Shown here: positions 1 to 5,831 of the stretch, piece by piece | Layout of the letters: every line of letters begins with the position of its first letter | Numbering within the stretch: the first letter of the stretch is position 1 | Assembly (NCBI GenBank): GCA_030668645.1 | Contig: DAOVFC010000002.1 | Coordinates: 1 to 30,018 of the forward strand | Reading direction: 5' to 3' | Origin: Candidatus Bathyarchaeota archaeon | GTDB taxonomy: Archaea; Thermoproteota; Bathyarchaeia; Bathyarchaeales; Bathycorpusculaceae | Length of the DNA: 30,018 nucleotides | Translations under genes and position numbers: made by a program | The notes under the pieces: generated by a model | What the model was told of the DNA's origin: nothing | The model's input: only the letters and a program-made list of their open reading frames with translations | Databases searched by the model: none

Positions 1-574
1 CGATGTGTCTGCGGACTTCTTCGCTTAGAAGCCTTGCTGCTTCGTTTTTTGTTAGGTAAACGTTTCCGTTTGCTAGGAGACGGTTTACAAGTTTCCATTT
101 TTTCTCTCTAAAGCGTGCTGCGTTTCTTAAATAATCTGGAAAGCTGAGCTTGAACCCGTACGGTGTTTCTACATCTTTATTTACCGTGAGTTTCCATCCG
201 AAGTTTTCTGCAACGGCCAGAATTTTTTCTTCGCGTTCAAATTTTAGGTCTTCATAAGTTTGTTTTGCCTCCGCCAACGCGTATCTCCTTTTGATGAAAG
301 AGTTTTCTGTGGCAGCGGTTAGCATTATCGCCACCGGGAAAGATAGGATTTCTATGTCCTCGTTGCGCAGTTTTCTGCTGACCAGCGTGTATAAGATTGC
401 CTCTTCCACTCTCTCTTCGGAGCGTTCAAGAATCTTCGCAAACTCTGAGCTTGCTAAATCCTCGATTCTTAAGTCTAGCTTTTTAACGTACTCTGCGGTT
501 TCCTTGAGAAATGGATATTTTGCTAGGTCGTTCCTGCTGAATCTCGCTACTGCCGACTGCATCTTGCTTGCCAT
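1..574 (-). CDS. priL: DNA primase large subunit PriL (5' part; runs off the window)
   Basis: This is the non-catalytic large subunit of the archaeal/eukaryotic primase. It works with PriS to make primers for replication. About 191 residues are readable from an ATG at 574; the C-terminal part, including the Fe-S cluster domain, lies beyond base 1. Family-like stretches are KYPFL near residue 20, FPVAIMLTAATE near 80 and RRYALAEAK near 95. The start lies 4 bases after the PCNA stop, so the two are almost certainly co-transcribed, which fits their shared role at the replication fork. A second in-frame ATG sits four codons later (562). The identification is by recall of the family; the missing C-terminus is the main limit. 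Confidence 0.85.
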   Translation of the reverse strand, partial: MASKMQSAVARFSRNDLAKYPFLKETAEYVKKLDLRIEDLASSEFAKILERSEERVEEAILYTLVSRKLRNEDIEILSFPVAIMLTAATENSFIKRRYALAEAKQTYEDLKFEREEKILAVAENFGWKLTVNKDVETPYGFKLSFPDYLRNAARFREKKWKLVNRLLANGNVYLTKNEAARLLSEEVRRHI

Positions 575-578
575 TGAG

Positions 579-1334
579 TTATTCCGTTTCTATTCGCGGC
601 GCCAGATAGAAGGTTAGCCTTCCCTCTTTTGGCTGTTGAAAGTCCAGCCGTATAGGCATGTCTGTCGAAAATTCTAACGTGGCGATTTCCGACGTTGTGG
701 AAGCGGCTTTGATTATTTCTGAAAGGTAGCTGAGGCTGAACGTCGCCTTTGAAGACTCCTTCGCTTCCAGCTCTAGGAGCGCGTCGCTTCCCTTTTTGAG
801 TTCTATCGTTGCGCCCATGAGGTCGCCCGCTGCGTTTAGGACGAGCTTTTCTGTGTCTGCCTCTATGCGGACGTGGTCGCTGACGAGCTGGGCGTCTTCG
901 ATCGCTTGGCGCAAGCCTTCTGTTGTGGTTTTCGCTCTAACGTTGAAGGTGATTTTCGGTGTGGGTACCTCCTCCTCGGAAGCCTCCAACGTCGGCATCG
1001 TGAAGTTACGCGTGTACCTTCCGGTTATTCTTATTTGTAATCGCGCGGTTTTTTCGTCGAGAGAAAGCTCAACAGCCTCATCCCTGCCTGTTCTTCTAAG
1101 CAGCTTCAACAGTTCGCTTACGTTTATGCACATCTTCGTGGGTTCAGTGCATGTGTACTCTTCAAAAACAGTTTTCGGCCATTCGAAATCAACCATGGCG
1201 ACGCGTGAGGGGTCCATCGCACGCAGTTTTAATCCTTCAGCGTCCATCTTGAATGTGGCTTCGTCCACGAGTATGGAGATGGCTGTCGTCATGTCTCTTA
1301 GGAGTTTGGCGTCTGCTACCTTCAGTTTGAACAT
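579..1334 (-). CDS. pcn: DNA polymerase sliding clamp (PCNA)
   Basis: This is the trimeric ring that tethers replicative polymerase, FEN1 and ligase to DNA. At 251 residues it has the normal PCNA length. The N-terminus (MFKLKVADAKLLRD), the DPSRVAMVDFEW stretch near residues 41-52 and the C-terminal YLAPRIE tail are typical. The ATG at 1334 has a GGAG Shine-Dalgarno about 9 nt upstream, and a TATA box lies at 1371-1378. priL follows after 4 bases, forming a replication operon. Only one PCNA gene is visible here. Some Thermoproteota carry several paralogues, so whether the ring is homo- or heterotrimeric cannot be told from this window. Confidence 0.97.
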   Translation of the reverse strand: MFKLKVADAKLLRDMTTAISILVDEATFKMDAEGLKLRAMDPSRVAMVDFEWPKTVFEEYTCTEPTKMCINVSELLKLLRRTGRDEAVELSLDEKTARLQIRITGRYTRNFTMPTLEASEEEVPTPKITFNVRAKTTTEGLRQAIEDAQLVSDHVRIEADTEKLVLNAAGDLMGATIELKKGSDALLELEAKESSKATFSLSYLSEIIKAASTTSEIATLEFSTDMPIRLDFQQPKEGRLTFYLAPRIETE

Positions 1335-1370
1335 TGGCTGTGTCTCCTTTAATGAGGTATGCCTAGAGCC

Positions 1371-1378
1371 TATAAAAG
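1371..1378 (-). promoter_or_regulatory. TATA box of the PCNA-priL operon
   Basis: The minus strand reads CTTTTATAGG here, about 37-44 nt before the PCNA ATG. That predicts a transcript start near 1348 and a short leader carrying the GGAG ribosome site. Its position and sequence fit an archaeal TBP site; it has not been tested. Confidence 0.6.
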
Positions 1379-1478
1379 ATTTTATCCCCTATTTTGGAAT
1401 GTCGTGACATGCCCGCTGTTTAGCAGACTTGTAAACGTATATGGGATAAACCCTAACGTCAAAAGAAAAATCACAGGC

Positions 1479-1832
1479 TTAGCTGTATTCTCTGAAGGTG
1501 TATCCGCATTTTGTGCAACGGAAAAACTGCGTTGAAGACTCGTCTGCTCCTCTTGTCTGCACCTGCCAGACATAAACCAGATTGTTCCCACACTTGGGAC
1601 ACTCCATCCTAACGGTTGGCAAGGTTCGCAGTTTCTGCTCCTCCCTGCCTATCACCGCCACAAGCTCCTGCGGGTTGTGCTGTATAACCCTCGCAACTTT
1701 CGGCGTAACCTTACCTTCCTGCGCCTGTTTCTTATAACCACATTTCGGACACATCAGAATCACGGACGCTTTCTTTCCAGTTTTTCTCTTGGCAGGCATG
1801 AGACGGGTTCCACATTTGGGACAGAATTCCAT
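1479..1832 (-). CDS. tfs: Transcription factor S (TFS, TFIIS/Rpb9-like)
   Basis: This factor induces RNA cleavage by backtracked archaeal RNA polymerase. Its 117 residues hold two zinc ribbons: C4, C7, C28 and C31 at the N-terminus and C78, C81, C106 and C109 at the C-terminus. The acidic hairpin that reaches the polymerase active site is present as RGADES (D97, E98), so it should be cleavage-competent rather than one of the inhibitory paralogues that lose this pair. The start is the ATG at 1832, after GGAGTAAGCGGTC. It is transcribed alone, with a TATA-like TTTAAA at 1878-1884. Confidence 0.95.
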   Translation of the reverse strand: MEFCPKCGTRLMPAKRKTGKKASVILMCPKCGYKKQAQEGKVTPKVARVIQHNPQELVAVIGREEQKLRTLPTVRMECPKCGNNLVYVWQVQTRGADESSTQFFRCTKCGYTFREYS

Positions 1833-1877
1833 GACCGCTTACTCCACTATCCGTTTGTTTCCCCTTAACATGGCGAC

Positions 1878-1884
1878 TTTTAAA
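1878..1884 (-). promoter_or_regulatory. TATA-like box of tfs
   Basis: The minus strand reads GGTTTAAAAG here, about 46 nt before the TFS ATG. The predicted transcript start is near 1855. Spacing and base composition fit, but this is prediction only. Confidence 0.45.
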
Positions 1885-1918
1885 CCTTTTCTCACTCCAA
1901 TAAAGATTGAGGCTAAGC

Positions 1919-2500
1919 CTAGCTAAGTCCAGAAGCAATTATATGCGCTACACGTAACGCCTCTGGAACGTTGCTCCGCGTAGAAGTCAACTTCAGAATT
2001 TTCCTTGCGTCTTCTTCCAATATTCCAGAAAATTGTGCGTACACCCTTTCCCTTTCGTTTCTGGTAGACACTTCGAATATTTTTCCGGCGTTTAGAATGG
2101 CATTCCAACGCTTTTCACCTTCAACTAGATTTTTTAGGGCTTTGTGTATCTCTTCAAGGTTTGGTTTTTAACGTGTAACGGCTATGATCGGCAACCTTGT
2201 CTCAGCGTTAAGTTCTTTGATGTCGACAACGTTAAAACCTCCGAAGGTTATCCCGTCCAGCATGACTATTCTCAACTGTTTGTAATGTGGCGAATTCAAT
2301 ATCATAGAAACGATTTTCTCCGTGGCGCCGAATCCATCCACCTCAACTTCGGTGTGCATCACACCGTCAAGCCAGTATCCGCCACGGAAAACAACTCCAA
2401 CAACCGGCACAAGACTCTTCACATGAGGAACAAAAACTCCGTCGTCTATACCCAAAACACGAATCTCTGGCTTTATGGCACGAAATTTTTTACAAGCCAA
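1919..2500 (-). pseudogene. DUF99 (UPF0215/COG1628) protein interrupted by an in-frame TAA
   Basis: The reading frame matches the DUF99 family, which has an endonuclease V-like fold. IRVLGIDDG lies near the N-terminus, followed by GGYWLDGV, RIVMLDGITFGGFNVVDI and LPIIAVTR. After that arginine the frame meets TAA at 2168-2170. It then continues without any shift as KPNLEEIHKALKNL, VEGEKRWNAI and about 55 further residues, to a TAG at 1919-1921. The family normally continues here with a Lys/Arg-Lys-Pro-Asn type sequence, so the tail is the genuine C-terminus. Only one base (AAA to TAA) separates this from an intact gene of about 193 codons. The start is set at TTG 2500, with GAGG 8 nt upstream, because the upstream ATG (2545) lies inside the TATA box. 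It may be a recent pseudogene, a readthrough gene or a sequence error. Confidence 0.7.
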
Positions 2501-2543
2501 AACCCGTTCCTCAGCAACCTTGCTCAAATACTGAAGAAAGAAC

Positions 2544-2551
2544 ATTATAAA
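2544..2551. promoter_or_regulatory. Shared, near-symmetric TATA box between DUF99 and the RNase III-like gene
   Basis: The plus strand reads CATTATAAACC and the minus strand GGTTTATAATG over the same bases. A start about 25 nt downstream fits both genes: near 2574 for the plus gene (ATG at 2582) and near 2523 for the minus gene (TTG at 2500). The purine-rich bases before the box on the plus strand (GAAAGAAC) look more like a TFB recognition element than those on the minus strand. No other promoter is visible between the two genes. Confidence 0.5.
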
Positions 2552-2581
2552 CCTAGCGAACAGATAAGCTACTGGATAACG

Positions 2582-2980
2582 ATGGATTCAAAAAGGAGGG
2601 AGAAAAGGTTTCCCTTCCTGACGGCGCATAAGACTTTGGCTGATGTGCTAGCAGATCACAAACTCGCAGCCCTCGGAGACGCGTACGTTAACTTTGCCTA
2701 CTCGCTGGCGGTATCAAACAGAAAAAAGCAGCCTTCAGGGGTGAAAGTTAAGGGACACGTTCTTGCGGAAGCGCTTAAGAAAGCTGGACTGAGAGAGCGT
2801 CTGTCTTCAAGGATGAGCCGACATACGTTAGCAGACGCTGCGGAAGCGCTCATCGTTTATGCTTGGCTACAAAACTACATTACTATGGGAGAGTGCGTCG
2901 CGGTGCTGGAGAAAGTGGAAGATTCGATTGAGGCTTTCAGTCAACTGCTCACAACCGTGAAAAATAGGGTTAAGTTTTGA
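2582..2980 (+). CDS. Small RNase III-family domain protein
   Basis: This 132-residue protein resembles the short archaeal RNase III-family proteins. LAALGDAYVNFAYSLA (residues 28-43) matches the RNase III signature helix with D33, and ADAAEALIVYAWL (84-96) matches the second acidic motif with D85 and E88. There is no double-stranded RNA-binding domain. The frame stays open upstream to 2144, but that stretch is antisense to DUF99 and was dropped. The ATG at 2582 lies just after the predicted transcript start, giving a nearly leaderless mRNA. The 3' end overlaps the convergent rpoL by 11 bases. The RNA substrate is unknown, and activity is inferred only from the acidic residues. Confidence 0.7.
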   Translation: MDSKRREKRFPFLTAHKTLADVLADHKLAALGDAYVNFAYSLAVSNRKKQPSGVKVKGHVLAEALKKAGLRERLSSRMSRHTLADAAEALIVYAWLQNYITMGECVAVLEKVEDSIEAFSQLLTTVKNRVKF

Positions 2981-3251
2981 ACGCTTTTTTGAGCTCTCGT
3001 CCGAATCCCTTGTTTGTTTCGTGAATTTTTTTTACGGCTTCTCGCAGGGCTTCTTCGGGTTTCACTTTACCTTTTGTACGAACATATATCATCGAATGCG
3101 AACTTAGAGGATGGGGTACATCGTAGCCTGCCAAGTCCACGTTTTCATTCTCTGAAAGCCTCTTTTGCAAAAGATTACACAATCCATGCCCTGCGCCTTC
3201 AACTTCAAGTTTAAGTTCGTTAGCGGTTTTTTTCAAAATTTCAACCTTCAT
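2970..3251 (-). CDS. rpoL: DNA-directed RNA polymerase subunit L (Rpo11)
   Basis: This small subunit pairs with Rpo3 in the assembly platform of archaeal RNA polymerase, like eukaryotic Rpb11. The 93 residues include the conserved HGLCNLLQKRL (about 22-32) and YDVPHPL (about 43-49). The ATG at 3251 is preferred over the GTG two codons earlier because GGAG sits 8 nt before the ATG. It follows csl4 after 20 bases, so it is probably the last gene of the dph2-methyltransferase-csl4-rpoL run, an arrangement seen in other archaea. Confidence 0.95.
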   Translation of the reverse strand: MKVEILKKTANELKLEVEGAGHGLCNLLQKRLSENENVDLAGYDVPHPLSSHSMIYVRTKGKVKPEEALREAVKKIHETNKGFGRELKKAFKT

Positions 3252-3271
3252 ACACACGTCTCCTTTTTACG

Positions 3272-3853
3272 TTATATCACTCCTTTTCCGTAATCTGATG
3301 CTACTTTGCGCTTTTCATCTTTTCCACACCTCGGACAGAGCATGTAGCGCCGCCTTAACTCAAGCATATACCCGCATCGCGAACAGAAGGCGTAAACCAC
3401 GCCTAAGGTTTTGTCTACGGTGGAGAGGTGATACGTTCTGTTCTTTTCGCTAATCACCTTAGCACGGATGATGTCGCATGGTTTGCAAACGGCAAACATC
3501 GAGTCCACATACCTGAGCTGCACATCTGAGATATACAGAATCCCTGTGAAAAACCCGGAAAGTTGTTTATCACCTATCTTGAACACGCGGACAAAAGCCT
3601 TTTGACTCTGAACACTTGAAACCTGACCTAAAACTATGCTTCCAACCCTTGGAACACGCACCTCACGGGTTACAGAATGAACCGAAACCCTCTTGTTTGG
3701 CAAATCAAGCAGAGCTCGTCCGGTGACCTTGGAGTATATAACCCCCTCTTGAACGTAGGTTCCAGAGCTAGGTGTAAACTCCTCGATAACGCCTAAACGT
3801 TCACCAGGCACAACAAACTGGCCGCTTTTCCGTCTAGGTGACTGCGAATTCAT
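3272..3853 (-). CDS. csl4: Exosome RNA-binding subunit Csl4
   Basis: Csl4 is a cap protein of the archaeal exosome and helps recruit RNA and DnaG for 3' to 5' decay. From the ATG at 3853 the protein has 193 residues. The N-terminal domain begins VVPGERLGVIEEF (14-26). A central S1 RNA-binding domain spans about 70-150, starting GSIVLGQVSSV. A C-terminal zinc ribbon uses C157, C160, C173 and C176. GGAG lies 9 nt before this ATG; an upstream TTG (3868) is less likely. rpoL follows after 20 bases. The 249 bases upstream (3854-4102) hold no gene I can support, only A/T-rich candidate promoter sequence near 3990-4000. Confidence 0.95.
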   Translation of the reverse strand: MNSQSPRRKSGQFVVPGERLGVIEEFTPSSGTYVQEGVIYSKVTGRALLDLPNKRVSVHSVTREVRVPRVGSIVLGQVSSVQSQKAFVRVFKIGDKQLSGFFTGILYISDVQLRYVDSMFAVCKPCDIIRAKVISEKNRTYHLSTVDKTLGVVYAFCSRCGYMLELRRRYMLCPRCGKDEKRKVASDYGKGVI

Positions 3854-4102
3854 AGCCGATATCTCCAAATTCTATCATGTAAAGATGATCCTTTCCCGAA
3901 TGTTTTGATCTCGTGAAGTGTAAACATTTGCGGACATCCACTTTCTCACACTACTCAATAAACCTTTTGATTCAGCTGTACCAATACAAAAATTATATCG
4001 TTGTTCTTCTTAAGCGACTCTTTCCCATAATTCTTTTGAAGCGTAATACAGGTTAGCCTCCAAAATTTGAAATCGGTAGTAGCTTTGCCAACTATGTACT
4101 AG

Positions 4103-4789
4103 TTATTTCCTCTCAATCACATACAGATCGACCACAAATTCGTGTTTACGCTTTGTGTGAAAATGGAACATATGCGGAATCACCATTAACATGGCGTAAA
4201 CACATCTAATTTTTCCATCACGCTCTTCAACGTGGTTTTTCAGAAAAGGAGACGGAAAAGCTGGCACGAAAGGGTTTCCACTGCCTTTCAATTTGTTGAT
4301 TAACACTCTATCTTTTTGTAAGCTCTTGTGAAGTGAATAAACGACTTTGCTGGTTTCTAGTGCCTTTTCCAAGAACTTGCGGTCGGCTTTGCGCCTTTGC
4401 ACACCGAAGGGTGGATTCTGCAAAACGGTGTCAAATTTTCCGTGCACAGCGTCTATGTCTGCGGCAATCCACTGCACTTTATCTCTCAAACCAGTGTTAA
4501 CAGAGTTTTCTGAAGCCACATTAATCGCTGTTTTGTCTACATCGATGCCTAAAACCTGTTTCGCACCTAAGAAAGCCGCGCCTAAGGCAAGTCTTCCTGT
4601 GCCGCATCCTAAATCCAAAACCGTTTTGCCTACAATATCATTGTGCATGTAAGCTGCGATGTAGAGCATTGTTGCTGCAACGTCTACTGGAATCGTGTAC
4701 TGTTCGAGGCTTGGTTTGGGAGTTGGATGCGGTGCAACCTGTGAGAGCAGCATCTCTAGGTCTAGTTTTCGAACAATCCTTCTCTGCAT
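4103..4789 (-). CDS. METTL5-like RNA N6-adenine methyltransferase (COG2263)
   Basis: This SAM-dependent methyltransferase is related to METTL5, which makes an m6A in the decoding region of eukaryotic 18S rRNA; an rRNA role here is inferred. From the ATG at 4789 it has 228 residues. SLEQY near 27-31 is a METTL5 hallmark, the SAM motif is VLDLGCGTGRL (57-67), and the acidic D83 follows in GIDVDK. The N6-adenine catalytic NPPF lies at 125-128, then the family-specific FLEKALE and VYSLHK. The gene starts inside the 3' end of dph2 (28-base overlap), so expression is coupled. Its neighbours dph2 and csl4 also act on the translation and RNA machinery. Confidence 0.9.
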   Translation of the reverse strand: MQRRIVRKLDLEMLLSQVAPHPTPKPSLEQYTIPVDVAATMLYIAAYMHNDIVGKTVLDLGCGTGRLALGAAFLGAKQVLGIDVDKTAINVASENSVNTGLRDKVQWIAADIDAVHGKFDTVLQNPPFGVQRRKADRKFLEKALETSKVVYSLHKSLQKDRVLINKLKGSGNPFVPAFPSPFLKNHVEERDGKIRCVYAMLMVIPHMFHFHTKRKHEFVVDLYVIERK

Positions 4790-5775
4790 AACTCTTCCCA
4801 AGACATATCGTTAACAATCACTCGCGCCTCGTTCAAAGTAAGCACTGGTTTTTGGAATTTCGAAGCATCGTCTAAGGCTATTCTAGGGCATGCGGTGTTC
4901 ACGTAAGCATCCACCTTGGGAAACGCCATGAGCGCTTCTGGGGTGATCTCTTTGATGGCGAAGAGAAAAGCTGTTTTCCCTGTTTTTTCAAGTTTTTGTT
5001 TTATGGTTAACGCTTTTTCAAGTCTTTTCTGTCCCGGTTTTAACCCGACTAAAACCGCGAAAATCTTTGCCTTTTTCGCTTCCACTATGCTTGCCCATCG
5101 TTGTTTCAGGATTTTGCGAGCCTCTTCATCGATTGAATATACTGTTTTTTCGTATGGGTCAGCGACTATCGTCGGTTTTGATGTGGAAAGGGCCACGCCT
5201 AGGGCGTGGAATCTTCCGCCTCCTATGAAAAGGAACGCGTCTATCTCGCTTGCGATTGATTTGGCGTTGCTGTAATCGCACCCGATTACTTGCCCGGGAT
5301 AATTCACGCGTCCAGCATCGCCGATAACGACCGTTTTTCCAGCGCGCAAAAGAATCTCTCTGACGAAGTCAAGAGTGTGCACGTGCTGAACGATTGTGGC
5401 TAACCCTACTCTTTGAAACTCCTTCAGAAGGGGCAAAGCCTTTTCAACCACTGTTTCCACGCTTACCGTAGCCCTTGCTTCAACATAAACTGTGGGAACT
5501 CGTTCATATTTTAGCATTCTTGAATGCCCATGATGAATTATCAGGTCTACGCCAAGGCTTTCAGCTTCTGCGGTTGCCAAGTCGCATGCACCGTAGCATG
5601 GGTCTGCAGAAATTATTGGCAAGGCACCGGTTTTTTGAATAACCTTCGCTAGGCGTGGTCCCTCAGGTTTCAAGCCTGCTGGAAGCTGTATTAAAACACG
5701 TTTTGCTCCGAGTTTGATTATTTCTTGTTTCACTCTTTCTTCTTCAAAATCATACTGTTTCATATAGGCACTCAT
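4762..5775 (-). CDS. dph2: Diphthamide synthase subunit Dph2 (radical SAM-type, archaeal)
   Basis: This enzyme catalyses the first step of diphthamide synthesis. It transfers the 3-amino-3-carboxypropyl group of SAM to the modified histidine of aEF2, using a non-classical [4Fe-4S] radical mechanism. All three cluster cysteines are visible: C60 in DPCYGACD, C166 in IGCDYS and C296 in NTACPRIA (337 residues). A TATA-like CTTATAGG at 5791-5800 lies so close that transcription probably starts near 5771. The second ATG (5763, MKQYDFEE) may therefore be the real start; the longer form is given. It heads the run continuing with the METTL5-like gene, csl4 and rpoL. Confidence 0.95.
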   Translation of the reverse strand: MSAYMKQYDFEEERVKQEIIKLGAKRVLIQLPAGLKPEGPRLAKVIQKTGALPIISADPCYGACDLATAEAESLGVDLIIHHGHSRMLKYERVPTVYVEARATVSVETVVEKALPLLKEFQRVGLATIVQHVHTLDFVREILLRAGKTVVIGDAGRVNYPGQVIGCDYSNAKSIASEIDAFLFIGGGRFHALGVALSTSKPTIVADPYEKTVYSIDEEARKILKQRWASIVEAKKAKIFAVLVGLKPGQKRLEKALTIKQKLEKTGKTAFLFAIKEITPEALMAFPKVDAYVNTACPRIALDDASKFQKPVLTLNEARVIVNDMSWEELCREGLFEN

Positions 5776-5831
5776 CTCAAAGTTTTAGAACCTATAAGAG
5801 AAAATAGGGTAGAGGGGTTTCCTTACTTTAC

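Noticed and set aside
796..1407. Long plus-strand open frame across PCNA
   Set aside because: Antisense shadow of PCNA, serine-rich, with no recognisable domain or promoter.
1923..2108. Separate small minus-strand gene after DUF99
   Set aside because: It is in another frame from the conserved DUF99 tail; the tail explains this stretch.
2144..2581. Upstream extension of the RNase III-like gene by 146 residues
   Set aside because: It is fully antisense to the DUF99 gene, has no domain match, and would place the start far ahead of the TATA box. The ATG at 2582 fits promoter and family.
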